Assembly (NCBI RefSeq): GCF_052114605.1 | Contig: NZ_JBFRFB010000002.1 | Location: forward strand, 1-64,000 | Direction of reading: 5' to 3' | Origin: Microvirga sp052114605 | GTDB lineage: Bacteria; Pseudomonadota; Alphaproteobacteria; Rhizobiales; Beijerinckiaceae | DNA length: 64,000 bases | In this document: piece after piece, positions 7,459-16,203 of the stretch | How the letters are laid out: each line of letters opens with the position of its first letter | Position numbering within the stretch: position 1 is the stretch's first letter | Notes under the pieces: generated by a model | Database searches by the model: none | What the model was told of the DNA's origin: nothing | Seen by the model: only the letters and a program-made list of their open reading frames with translations | Translations under genes and position numbers: made by a program

Positions 7459-9573
7459 TCACGCGCAGATGCAGAGCGCATCGACGATCCTGACATCGCC
7501 GCTGCCTTTTCGGATGACGACCGGGTTGAGGTCGCAGGCGATCATGATTCCATCGAGGTCGCTGGCGAGCCGCGAAAGATTGACGGCGGCCTGCACAAGC
7601 CCATCCCAACTCGTCTTCGGCGAGAGGTTCCGATAGCCGTCCAGGATCTTGGCGAGCTTCGTGCCGCCCACCATGGCCCGCGCATCGTCCTCGCTCAACG
7701 GCCCAAGCTTCGCCGCGCGGTCTGCCAGGATCTCGACCATGACGCCGCCGCTTCCCAGAACCATGAGAGGCCCGAAGGGTTCAGCCGCGGTAAAGCCGGC
7801 CATGGCCTCGATCCCGCCGATGATCTGCTCCTGAAGTTCGTACCCGTCGATAACGGCGCCGGGCAAAGCCGCACTCACCTTCGTGCGGATCGACTCGATT
7901 GCGGATCGCAGCGATGCCTCATTCTCGACGCCGAGCACGACGCCGCCCACATCGGAACGGTGCTGGATCTGTGAAGATGCGACCTTCACCACCATGGGGA
8001 AGTCTATTTCGCTTGCACGCCGGACCGCCTCGTCCGCATCTTTTACGACAATCGACCTGACGAGCGGGAGATCGTATTCCCGTAAGATCCGGAAGGCTGT
8101 TGCCGGATCGAGCGGGCCGGATTGCTCCGCCAATTCGCGGCGGAAGGAAGCTGCGTTCGGATGGAAGGGCTGGCGCTGAGGCTTGCGTGCATCGGCCCAG
8201 GCGGCGGCGCGGCCCGGCCTGCCGAGGTTCAGGTTGCCGACGGCCAGGAGCCCAGGCCTCAGACCCCGAAGCAGAGGTACATTGTGCTCCGCCATCAGAT
8301 CGATCACCTTTGGGTGAAGGTTCTCGGAAGTCGGAGAGATCACGACGAGCGGCTTCTTCGCTTGTGCGCCGGTTTTCGCATAGACATTCAAAATGCCCAT
8401 GTAATTTTCCAGCCCCGCGGGATTAAGGCTTTCCTGGCAGTCCTGGAACGCCACAATCGCCCCGACGTTGGCATCGTCGGACACGGCTGCAATCGCCTCG
8501 TCGGGATTGCGGTCAGCACTGATGCTCGCGCCGAAATCGACTGGATTGAGGCCCGAGACTCCCGGCAGGGCTTGCAGCAGCCGCTGCTCCGTCGCATCAC
8601 TGAACTGCGCGACCTCGATCCCGCTCATCTCGGCGATGTCGCAGGCAAGCGCGGTTTGGCCGCCGGAAATTCCGACAATGCCGATGGCGCTTCCTCCGAC
8701 CATTCTCTTGGAGACCGCACCGCATTCCAACGATGCAATGAGCTCGTCGTAATCAGACACGACGGCGATGTCTGTCGACTCGAAAAAGTCATCGTAGGCA
8801 TCACTGCTGCTGACCAGCGCACCGGTATGGGCCTGCGTGGCCGCAAGGCCGCTGGCTGTGCGGCCAACCTTCAGGATGACCAGCGATTTTCCTGCCGCAT
8901 GGACGGCCTCGGCGGCATAGGCCAGAGCCACGGGATCCTTGATCGATTCCGCCACGACGCCGATTGCGCTCGTTGCGTCGTCGTCGGCCAGCCAGCGGAT
9001 ATAATCGGCAGCGGCGACATGAAACTCGCTGCCCATCGTGACGACCTTCGAGAACCCGGCGAGGGTCGAGTTCATCACGGAAATCGCAGCTGAGCCCGAT
9101 TGCGCGACCAGGGCGACCCGGCCAGGCCGCAGGCGCTTGGATGGGCGGGCGGGATAAAGGGGAATGGAATCCGTAAAGTTTACGAGCCCCATGCAATTGG
9201 GTCCATGAACCTTGATACGGCTGGACTGCCCGAATGCGCGGATGGACTTCTCCTGCTCATCCGTGAAGCCGTTCGTGAACACGATGGCCGACCGGACAGG
9301 ACTTTGCTCGAGTTCCGCGAGCATGCCTGGAACATGCGCGGCCGGAATCGCGACAATCGCGAGATCGGTATCGCGCGGTAGATCGGCGACGGAATTGATC
9401 GCCCTCAGCCCGTCGATCTCCTTGGCCTCGGGATGAACCGGCAGAACGTGACCGGCATAGCCCCATTCCTTCAGGTTACTGATGACGACGTTTCCCTGCG
9501 TCATTCTTTTCGCGGATGCGCCGACAATTGCGACGGCCCGCGGGCGCATCATCGAAGTTACGTCAATATGCAA
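7459..9573 (-). CDS. Acyl-CoA synthetase (ADP-forming), acetate-CoA ligase family
   Basis: 704 residues with the fused alpha-beta layout of ADP-forming acyl-CoA synthetases. A CoA-binding Rossmann domain (RPRAVAIVGASAKRMTQGNV) is followed by succinyl-CoA-synthetase-like flavodoxin domains with AQSGSAAISVMN and the phospho-histidine loop TQAHTGALVSSSDAYDD. A C-terminal ATP-grasp domain starts near residue 480 (LREYDLPLV, FPMVVKVAS, HRSDVGGVVLGV). The enzyme should convert a short acid to its CoA thioester with ATP hydrolysis to ADP. It is the last gene of the leftward transporter operon, 72 bases behind the solute-binding protein gene. This suggests that a product of the imported compound is an acid activated here. 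The substrate cannot be told from sequence. Confidence 0.85.
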   Translation of the reverse strand: MHIDVTSMMRPRAVAIVGASAKRMTQGNVVISNLKEWGYAGHVLPVHPEAKEIDGLRAINSVADLPRDTDLAIVAIPAAHVPGMLAELEQSPVRSAIVFTNGFTDEQEKSIRAFGQSSRIKVHGPNCMGLVNFTDSIPLYPARPSKRLRPGRVALVAQSGSAAISVMNSTLAGFSKVVTMGSEFHVAAADYIRWLADDDATSAIGVVAESIKDPVALAYAAEAVHAAGKSLVILKVGRTASGLAATQAHTGALVSSSDAYDDFFESTDIAVVSDYDELIASLECGAVSKRMVGGSAIGIVGISGGQTALACDIAEMSGIEVAQFSDATEQRLLQALPGVSGLNPVDFGASISADRNPDEAIAAVSDDANVGAIVAFQDCQESLNPAGLENYMGILNVYAKTGAQAKKPLVVISPTSENLHPKVIDLMAEHNVPLLRGLRPGLLAVGNLNLGRPGRAAAWADARKPQRQPFHPNAASFRRELAEQSGPLDPATAFRILREYDLPLVRSIVVKDADEAVRRASEIDFPMVVKVASSQIQHRSDVGGVVLGVENEASLRSAIESIRTKVSAALPGAVIDGYELQEQIIGGIEAMAGFTAAEPFGPLMVLGSGGVMVEILADRAAKLGPLSEDDARAMVGGTKLAKILDGYRNLSPKTSWDGLVQAAVNLSRLASDLDGIMIACDLNPVVIRKGSGDVRIVDALCICA

Positions 9574-9645
9574 GGTCGTGTCCTCTCAGAAGATCGATGA
9601 TGCGGCACAGCCGATGAGGCTATGCCGCAGATATCAATGGGCGTT

Positions 9646-11265
9646 TTACTGCTCGCTCTTCGGCAACCAGGCCTCGGCCCAGTTCGGGTGCGTGTTGAAG
9701 GAGAAGTTGAACTGCGCGTCCAAGCCCTTCAGGTTCGTCGTCACCGCCTCGAAGACCTGCGAATTGGTCAGGGCGAGCTGGTTCAGGTCCCGCGCGACGA
9801 TCTCGGCATACTTCTTATAGTGGGCCTTCTGCTCGCTGAGCGGTGCAGCCGAGGCATCGAGCGCCACTTTGTCGAACTCGGGATTGCAGTAACCCGTCGG
9901 ATTGGCGAACGGCACGTTTCCTTCGTTGCAGACGAAGCTGCGATCGACGCCGAGCACAGGATTGGTGCGCCCAGTGAGCGAGATGACCGAGGCGTCGAAA
10001 TCACGCTTGGTATAGACCTTGTCCGTCCAAATCTGCTGGTCGAGTGCGCTCAGCTTGACATCGATGCCGATGGCCGACCACTGCGATTGCACCACCTGCG
10101 CCACAGCATCGTAAGGAGGCTTTCCGATCACGGTCAGCTCGATGCTGAAGCGCTTTCCATCTTTAAGCGGATAGCCTGCCTCGTCGAGAATCTTGCCGGC
10201 CTTCACGGGATCGTAGGCGAAAAGCGTATCGTAGTTGATCGAGGTATCGTGCAGATCCTTGAACTGGGTCGGGATGGCGTTCTTGGCCGTGTCCGCGAGG
10301 CCCTGATAGACGTCCTGCACGATGCGCTGCCGGTCGATGGCATGGAAGAGAGCCTGCCGGACCTTGATGTCCTTCGTCGGCCCACGGGTCACATTGAGAT
10401 CGACGACGGCCGTTTCCGGCGCGTTGTTGACGATCTGAACAACCTTGATCTTGCCGTTCTTCGCCGCGTCCTGTGTGGCTTTGACCTGCACGACTTCAGG
10501 ACGGTACCAGTTCACCTCGCCGTTGACGATCGCGTTTAGGCGCTGCTGCGGAGCGGGGATCAGGGCGAACACGACGGAGTCCAGATAGGGCTTGGAGCTT
10601 TCCCAGTAATTCTCGTTGCGCACGAAGGTGATCGACTGTCCGCTCTCCCAGCTCTTGAACTTGAACGGTCCAAGGCCGACAGGCGCGCGGTTGGCGGGGT
10701 GAGTTGCGATGTCCTGCCCCTGATAGACATGCTTCGGCATCAGGGGGAAGACCTCTTTGTCGAAGAGATCGAGCGTTGCCGTCAAAGGCTGCTTCAGCTT
10801 CAGGACGAAAGTCTTCGCATCCGGGGCGGAGGCCTCCTCGATCAGCGGCATGAGCTTGGTCAGATAGGTGTTGTACTTGCCGAAATCATTGAGCGTGAAC
10901 ACCACGTCTTCGGCAGTGAACGGCTTGCCGTCCGACCATTTTACGCCTTCGCGCAGATGAAAGGTGTAGGTCTTGCCGTCCTGCGAGACGTCCCACTTGG
11001 TCGCTAGGCGCGGAAGGCGCTTGCCCTCACGATCGTAGGTCATCAGGCCGTCGGCCCACACATCGGCCGCGAACAATGCGGGGACGGAAGACGTCAGCTG
11101 CGTGTTGAGCGTCGGGATCGTCGTCGCGTTCAACGCCGCAACGACCGTGCCGCCCTTAACGGGCTTTCCGTCATCGGCTTGAGCTGAGGCGACACCCGCT
11201 GTGCAGGCAAGGAGCGTGGATGCGAATAAGGCACTTGTTGTCGAACGGCGAAGTGTCAGTCTCAT
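9646..11265 (-). CDS. ABC transporter substrate-binding protein, family 5 (peptide/opine/nickel type)
   Basis: 539 residues from the ATG at 11265, which has a good Shine-Dalgarno (CGGGAGAA). A Sec signal peptide (TSALFASTLLACTAGVASA, cleavage near AQA) has no lipobox. The mature protein has the family 5 pattern: MTYDREGKRLPRLATKWDVSQDG, TYTFHLREGVKWSDGKPFTAEDVVFTL, and later VRQALFHAIDRQRIV and the closing Asn/Gln-rich end. It delivers the substrate in the periplasm to the permeases encoded upstream in the same operon. The binding-pocket specificity (dipeptide, opine, glycoside or other) is not readable. The frame continues upstream of 11265, but that part is not protein-like. Confidence 0.9.
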   Translation of the reverse strand: MRLTLRRSTTSALFASTLLACTAGVASAQADDGKPVKGGTVVAALNATTIPTLNTQLTSSVPALFAADVWADGLMTYDREGKRLPRLATKWDVSQDGKTYTFHLREGVKWSDGKPFTAEDVVFTLNDFGKYNTYLTKLMPLIEEASAPDAKTFVLKLKQPLTATLDLFDKEVFPLMPKHVYQGQDIATHPANRAPVGLGPFKFKSWESGQSITFVRNENYWESSKPYLDSVVFALIPAPQQRLNAIVNGEVNWYRPEVVQVKATQDAAKNGKIKVVQIVNNAPETAVVDLNVTRGPTKDIKVRQALFHAIDRQRIVQDVYQGLADTAKNAIPTQFKDLHDTSINYDTLFAYDPVKAGKILDEAGYPLKDGKRFSIELTVIGKPPYDAVAQVVQSQWSAIGIDVKLSALDQQIWTDKVYTKRDFDASVISLTGRTNPVLGVDRSFVCNEGNVPFANPTGYCNPEFDKVALDASAAPLSEQKAHYKKYAEIVARDLNQLALTNSQVFEAVTTNLKGLDAQFNFSFNTHPNWAEAWLPKSEQ

Positions 11266-11312
11266 TGGCGTTCTCCCGTTGTGATCGTTGCTGCGCATTT
11301 CTTGCCGTTTGT

Positions 11313-12338
11313 TCAGCCTCGGCCTTCGTGCGCTTTCTTCTCCGTCATCCATCCGGCAGTGAGTTCTTCCGCGCGATGGCAGGCGGCCAGGGTCGTGCCT
11401 ACGCCAACCGGCCGCAGGGGCGGGCTGGATTGGGCACAAATCTCAATCGAATAGGGGCAGCGGTTTCGGAAGCTGCATCCGCCCTCGACCGGTGTCTGAG
11501 ACACGGGCGCGGGAGGCTTGATCACTGACGACCGGATGCGGCTGCGCCGAGGATCGGGCGAGAGCCTCGCATCGAGAAGCAGGCGCGTATAGGGATGAAC
11601 CGGTGCGGTGTAGATCGTGCTGCCGATCTCGACGATCTTGCCGCGATACATGACCGCCGTGCGGTCGGCGATCGATTCCATCGCGCCGAGATCATGGCTG
11701 ATGATGACGAAGGCGACGTTCGTTCTGCTCCGCAGGTCGCGCATGAGCTGAAGCACCTGCGCCTGAATGGACACGTCGAGGCTGGAAAGAGGCTCGTCGG
11801 CTATGATGACGCTCGGCTCCAGCATCATGGCCCTGGCAATCGCGACACGCTGCTGCTGACCGCCGGAGAGCTGATGCGGAAAACGGCCGGTATATTTCTC
11901 GGGCGGAGTGAGACCGACGGCATCGAGCTGCGCTTCGATGAAGCGTGTCTGATCCGCAGGGGGAACGAGATCGTGGCGTCTGACCACATATCCCAAGGAT
12001 TGCTCGACCGTCATGCGCGGGTTCAAGGACGACGACGGATCCTGAAAGACGGCCTGGACGTTGCGCCGGTACTCGGCGCGGACAGCACCCGCGAGTTTGG
12101 ACAGGGATTGCCCGCGATAGACGACCTCCCCTGCCGTGGGACGGTTGAGCATCAGCAGCAGCTTGGCCATGGTGCTCTTGCCGGAACCCGATTCACCGAC
12201 GATGGCGAGCGTTTCACCCTGGTTGACGGCGAGATCGACTCCGTCCACGGCACGCACGGTCGTCCAGCCCCAGCCCGTCGCATCGCGGCTGGTATAAGTC
12301 TGGCTGACTTTCCTCAGTTCGAGAATGGGCATGTTCAT
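11313..12338 (-). CDS. ABC transporter ATP-binding protein (DppF/OppF type)
   Basis: 341 residues. Walker A is GESGSGKSTMAKLL, the Q-loop lies in AVFQDPSSSLNPRMTV, the signature is HQLSGGQQQRVAIARAM and Walker B is VIIADEPLSSLD, with the switch His in IISHDLG. The C-terminal oligopeptide-transporter extension contains PVEGGCSFRNRCPYSIEICAQSSPPL, a Cys cluster typical of Opp/Dpp ATPases that can hold an iron-sulfur cluster in some members. The start overlaps the preceding ATPase gene by four bases (ATGA), indicating translational coupling. It pairs with the neighbouring ATPase to power the importer. Confidence 0.92.
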   Translation of the reverse strand: MNMPILELRKVSQTYTSRDATGWGWTTVRAVDGVDLAVNQGETLAIVGESGSGKSTMAKLLLMLNRPTAGEVVYRGQSLSKLAGAVRAEYRRNVQAVFQDPSSSLNPRMTVEQSLGYVVRRHDLVPPADQTRFIEAQLDAVGLTPPEKYTGRFPHQLSGGQQQRVAIARAMMLEPSVIIADEPLSSLDVSIQAQVLQLMRDLRSRTNVAFVIISHDLGAMESIADRTAVMYRGKIVEIGSTIYTAPVHPYTRLLLDARLSPDPRRSRIRSSVIKPPAPVSQTPVEGGCSFRNRCPYSIEICAQSSPPLRPVGVGTTLAACHRAEELTAGWMTEKKAHEGRG

Positions 12339-13177
12339 GACAGGACACTCTTCTCATGCCGACCATGCGTGCTCAGCCCGATGAGGCGCGCCGAGTACGG
12401 ATGTTGCGGCCGCTCGAACAGATCGATGGTCGATGCGCTCTCGACGGTCTGACCGCCTTTCATGACGTAGACGCGGTCGCACAGCTCCGCGATGACGCCG
12501 AGATCATGGGTGATGATCGCAACCGCCATGTTCCTTTCCTTGTGCAGCCTGTAGATCGTCTCCAGGACCTGGAGCTGCACCGTGGCATCGAGCGCCGTCG
12601 TCGGCTCGTCAGCGAAGAGAATTTTGGGATCGCTCGCCAAGGCCATCGCGATCATCACCCTCTGGCGCATGCCGCCCGAGAGTTCATGCGGGAAGCGGCG
12701 CGCGACATTGCGTGGATCGGCGAACCCGACCTCGTCGAGAAGATTGCAGACCCGTTGGCCCGCCGATTGACCGCGTGCATTGTCGGACAGGGCTTCGGCG
12801 ATCTGACGCTCGACGCGCTGCGTCGGGTTCAGGTATCCGAGAGGGTCCTGAAAGATCATCGAGAAGCCCCGCGCACGCCGCAGGGCACGCAGGTCGCGAT
12901 CGCTCATGCTAAGAAGATCGCGGCCCTCGAACTTCACATCGCCGGACAGTTCCTCGATGCGCAGGTTCGGCATCAGCCGGGAGACGGCCCGCACCAAGGT
13001 GCTCTTGCCCGAACCGGATTCTCCGACGACTCCGACGCATTCGGACTGATGGACCTTGAGGTCCGCGCCATCGACGGCCCGGACGATCTGATCCGACACG
13101 CGAAGGTGAACCTTCAGGTTCCGCACATCAAGAAGCATGTCTCCAGCGGCGTGCAATCCCGTATTGACCGCGTTCAT
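12335..13177 (-). CDS. ABC transporter ATP-binding protein (DppD/OppD type)
   Basis: 280 residues from the ATG at 13177, preceded by GGAGGTCTCCA. Walker A is GESGSGKSTLVRAV, the Q-loop is in MIFQDPLGYLNPTQRV, the signature HELSGGMRQRVMIAMAL and Walker B ILFADEPTTALD, with ITHDLGVIAELCDRVYVM. It is shorter than many OppD proteins and ends HPYSARLIGLSTHGRHEKSVLS without the C-terminal Cys-rich extension seen in its partner. Four-base overlaps couple it to the genes on both sides. Confidence 0.92.
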   Translation of the reverse strand: MNAVNTGLHAAGDMLLDVRNLKVHLRVSDQIVRAVDGADLKVHQSECVGVVGESGSGKSTLVRAVSRLMPNLRIEELSGDVKFEGRDLLSMSDRDLRALRRARGFSMIFQDPLGYLNPTQRVERQIAEALSDNARGQSAGQRVCNLLDEVGFADPRNVARRFPHELSGGMRQRVMIAMALASDPKILFADEPTTALDATVQLQVLETIYRLHKERNMAVAIITHDLGVIAELCDRVYVMKGGQTVESASTIDLFERPQHPYSARLIGLSTHGRHEKSVLS

Positions 13178-14073
13178 TGGAGACCTCCCATGCCGCGCGT
13201 GGCGCGCGGATCGTTGATCTCGTTGATGCCGTCGGCGAAGAGGTTGAGGCCAACGACGGTCAGGCAGATCGCGGCGCCGGGAAACACGCTCATCCACCAC
13301 GCGCTGTCCATGTAATCCTGGGCGACGAAGAGAAGCTGTCCCCAGCTCACCATCGAGGGATCACCCAGCCCGAGGAAGCCGAGGCCGGCTTCGATGAGGA
13401 TGGCGATGCTGGCATCGAGCGCGACCTGGACGATGATCGGCTGCGCCGCATTCGGCATGATCTCGCGGAAGATGATGTGAGATGTCGACAGATCGGCCAC
13501 GCGCGCCGCGGCGATGAACTCACGCTCGCGGAGCTTGATATACTGGCCATAGACCAGACGCGCCTCCATCGGCCAGATCGCCAGCGCGACGGCGATGACG
13601 AGCAGCCAGAAATTGGACCCGAAGAGCGCAACCGCGCACAAAACGAGCATGATCACCGGCAACGTCTGGAAGAGCTCGATGACGCGCATCAGGATCACTT
13701 CAACCGGGCCCCGGAAATAGCCCGCGAGGATTCCGATGGTTCCGCCGACGAGAAGAGCGGCGAGTGCTGCACCCAATCCGACGAGAAGCGACGATTGCGC
13801 GCCGTAGAGGATGAGCGAGAATATGTCTCTGCCGATATTGTCCGTGCCGAACAGGAATTCCTTCGACGGCGGCGCAAGGCTCTGCGGTGTCTGCTGCAGC
13901 GGATGATAGGGCGCGAGGACCGGCGCCAGGATCGCGATGAGGACGAGCAGCAGCAGGATCACCGCACCGATGGCGCCATGCCGGGTTCCGGCCATGTTGC
14001 CGACCAGCGTGAGACCCCGGTCGAACCTGGCGCGAAAGCCGGACGTGACGGGTTTTGAAGTAAGGCTTGCCAT
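13174..14073 (-). CDS. ABC transporter permease (DppC/OppC type)
   Basis: 299 residues from the ATG at 14073. A cytoplasmic N-tail (KPVTSGFRARFDRGL) is followed by a first membrane segment (GAIGAVILLLLVLIAILAPVLAPY), then the OppC-typical extracytoplasmic loop PSKEFLFGTDNIGRDIFSLILYGAQ, and about five more helices. The EAA loop for ATPase contact is EFIAAARVADLSTSHIIFREIMPN. It forms the membrane channel with the DppB-type permease. It overlaps the next gene by four bases. Confidence 0.92.
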   Translation of the reverse strand: MASLTSKPVTSGFRARFDRGLTLVGNMAGTRHGAIGAVILLLLVLIAILAPVLAPYHPLQQTPQSLAPPSKEFLFGTDNIGRDIFSLILYGAQSSLLVGLGAALAALLVGGTIGILAGYFRGPVEVILMRVIELFQTLPVIMLVLCAVALFGSNFWLLVIAVALAIWPMEARLVYGQYIKLREREFIAAARVADLSTSHIIFREIMPNAAQPIIVQVALDASIAILIEAGLGFLGLGDPSMVSWGQLLFVAQDYMDSAWWMSVFPGAAICLTVVGLNLFADGINEINDPRATRGMGGLQ

Positions 14074-14080
14074 AAGCGGA

Positions 14081-15049
14081 TTACCCCTTCGTCCTGATGC
14101 GCGGGTCGAGCAGCGCATAGAGCATGTCGACCACGAGGTTCATCAGAATGACGGCAAGGGCCGAGAAGATGACGACGCCGATGATGGTCAGGTTGTCGCG
14201 AAGGCGGATCGAATCCACCATGAGCAGCCCCAGGCCAGGCCACGTGAAGACGGTCTCCAGCAGAACCGCGCCGCTCAGGGCCGAGCCGAAGGCGTAACCG
14301 GCGATGGTGACGAGCGGCAGGCTGGAATTGCGCAGCACATGGCGACGGATGATCTGGCCACGTGTGAGCCCTTTCGAGCGCGCCGTGATGATGAACCCTT
14401 GCGACAGCGTATCGATCACGCTGGCACGCATGATGCGGGCGAACCGCATGCCCTCATGGATGGCGAAGGCAGCGACCGGCAGCGCCAGATACTGCATCTT
14501 TTCCAACAGCCAGTTGAACCCGCGAGCACGGGACACGAGCGGCCCGATGCCTTGCGTGGGGAACCACCCGAGATTCAGGGCGAAGAACATGACGAGGAGC
14601 TGAGCGAGCCAGAAGGTCGGCACCGCGTACATGATGAGCGCGGACGTGGTCCAGAACTTGTCGGTCCGCGCGCTGGGCGTGGTGCCGGCAATCACGCCCA
14701 GCAGGATTCCGAGCGGGATTGCGAGGGCAAATCCGACGGATGCCAGCAGGATCGTGCGCGGCGCACGTTCCAGGATGATGTCGAGCACGGGCCGCTGGTT
14801 CTGATAGGAATATCCGAAATCGCCGTGCAGAACGGAGGTGAGATAATTCCAGACCTGCAGCAGGAAAGGATCGTTCAGCCGATACTTCTCTTCGATGGCC
14901 GCCCTATAGGCGGGCGGCACGGGAAAATCGCCAACGAGGGACTGAACCGGGTCCCCCGGGATCAGGTGAAGAAGGGTGAACATCACCACGATGATCACGA
15001 AGATCAGCGGCAGCGCGTAAAGAACCCGTTGTGCGATGAACCGGAGCAT
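14081..15049 (-). CDS. ABC transporter permease (DppB/OppB type)
   Basis: 322 residues. The N-terminal helix is RVLYALPLIFVIIVVMFTLLHL followed by IPGDPVQSL, the classic OppB/DppB start. Further helices follow, then the EAA loop GFIITARSKGLTRGQIIRRHVLRNSSLP and the end MNLVVDMLYALLDPRIRTKG. It partners the DppC-type permease. It begins 15 bases after the amidohydrolase-fold gene and ends 7 bases before the next permease start, so one transcript is likely. Confidence 0.93.
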   Translation of the reverse strand: MLRFIAQRVLYALPLIFVIIVVMFTLLHLIPGDPVQSLVGDFPVPPAYRAAIEEKYRLNDPFLLQVWNYLTSVLHGDFGYSYQNQRPVLDIILERAPRTILLASVGFALAIPLGILLGVIAGTTPSARTDKFWTTSALIMYAVPTFWLAQLLVMFFALNLGWFPTQGIGPLVSRARGFNWLLEKMQYLALPVAAFAIHEGMRFARIMRASVIDTLSQGFIITARSKGLTRGQIIRRHVLRNSSLPLVTIAGYAFGSALSGAVLLETVFTWPGLGLLMVDSIRLRDNLTIIGVVIFSALAVILMNLVVDMLYALLDPRIRTKG

Positions 15050-15064
15050 GCCGGACCTCCACCG

Positions 15065-15967
15065 TCAGAGGCGATGGAAGTTGGCTGCGTTGCCGTACAG
15101 CCACTTTTCGATCACGTGATCCTTGAGCGGCAGGTTCTTGTAATCGTCGATCAGGCTCTCGAACGACGTTCCGAAGAGATAGCGCGACAGGCCGACCATC
15201 ACCTTGTCCTGCAGCAGGGTGTTGCCGAACTGGAGGAATTGCTCCCAGCCGGAACCATTCTGCGCGAAGTAGCGCGGATGATGGGCCGCGGTGTCGACGT
15301 AGAGATTGGGGTGCCTGCGCAGGAGCCCGACCATGTCGTTGACCCAGGGCCAGCCGGCGAGACCCGCCACGATCCTCAATTCGGGGAAATCCACCGCGAC
15401 ATCGTCGAGATAACGCGGATGCCCCAAGTCGTAAGGCCGGTCGTTCGCATAATTCATGGATGTGTAGATGCGCACCGGAACGTCGAGTTCGGCGGCTTTC
15501 GCATAAAGCGGGTAATAGCGGCGGTCGTTGGCCACCACGCCGTTATAGAGAGCAGAGAGGCGCAGGCCGTTCGCGCCTTCTTCCTTGACCAGACGCTCGA
15601 ATTCCCGGACGGCGCGCATGCCGTCCATCGGATCCATGGTCACGAACATGAAGAAGCGACCCGGATGGGCGGCGTGGATCTTGCCCGTCGCGCTGTTCTC
15701 GGCGCCGACCAGCAATCCGCGCTCGACTCCCGCGCGGTCCATGTCCTCGACAAGACGCTTCAACCCGCCGTCATCGACCGGCTGTTCGGGCGTTTCGCCG
15801 CGTTCGCGGGATTTGAAGACGCGACCGTAATTGGCGAAACCATAACCCTCAGGACGCGGAAGCGATTGCGCGAAGGGAGTGCCGGGACGCCCGCGTGCGA
15901 TCCGCTCCAAGTCCGGGTTGGCCTCGCTGGCCGGCAGCCCGATTTCCATATCGATGACACGGGTCAT
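15065..15967 (-). CDS. Amidohydrolase-2-fold protein lacking the usual metal ligands
   Basis: 300 residues from the ATG at 15967 with a GGGAGA Shine-Dalgarno. Overall pattern and length fit the amidohydrolase family 2 TIM barrel (PF04909). Expected steps are recognisable: start VIDMEIGLP, FFMFVTMDP, GANGLRLSAL, DVPVRIYTSM, FPELRIVAGLAGWPW, NLYVDTA, RYLFGTSFES and the end WLYGNAANFHRL. But the family's D-x-H-x-H is DMEIG, the strand-5 His is Tyr in RIYTS, the strand-6 His is Leu in VAGLAG, and the strand-8 Asp is Ser in FGTSFES. A classical metal hydrolase or decarboxylase mechanism therefore looks unlikely. It is the first gene of the importer operon, so it should act on the imported compound or its product. 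Confidence 0.75.
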   Translation of the reverse strand: MTRVIDMEIGLPASEANPDLERIARGRPGTPFAQSLPRPEGYGFANYGRVFKSRERGETPEQPVDDGGLKRLVEDMDRAGVERGLLVGAENSATGKIHAAHPGRFFMFVTMDPMDGMRAVREFERLVKEEGANGLRLSALYNGVVANDRRYYPLYAKAAELDVPVRIYTSMNYANDRPYDLGHPRYLDDVAVDFPELRIVAGLAGWPWVNDMVGLLRRHPNLYVDTAAHHPRYFAQNGSGWEQFLQFGNTLLQDKVMVGLSRYLFGTSFESLIDDYKNLPLKDHVIEKWLYGNAANFHRL

Positions 15968-16041
15968 TCTGGCGTCTCCCTGACAAGCCTTTATGGCTCT
16001 TGGCTTTGCTTCTGCCTGATTTGATGACCTTGGGTTACCTC

Positions 16042-16115
16042 TGTCAACTAAATTTACATTTGTAGTGCAAAATGTCGAATATGTTGACACTATTGACCGG
16101 ATAATGTTTTATAAT
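16042..16115 (+). promoter_or_regulatory. Candidate operator/promoter between the importer operon and the first IclR gene
   Basis: TGTCAAC at 16042-16048 and GTTGACA at 16083-16089 form a 7-base inverted repeat whose arms are 41 bases apart. The right arm contains a TTGACA (16084-16089), and a TATAAT lies at 16110-16115, although the 20-base spacing is longer than ideal. The AT-rich stretch stands out from its GC-rich surroundings and would be a natural site for the adjacent IclR regulators to control the divergent operon. Confidence 0.45.
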
Positions 16116-16203
16116 GCTCAAGAGCAGGCATCAGGTGGCCTGGCTTGGGCAGCCTCTACAGGCATGCTTCCGGTTTTCGACGCTGCTGGCAGGGGGCATT
16201 GGC

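Noticed and set aside
13937..16024. A 695-codon plus-strand frame across the importer and amidohydrolase-fold genes
   Set aside because: Antisense to three well-supported genes, no recognisable domain, Arg/Asp/His-rich shadow composition.
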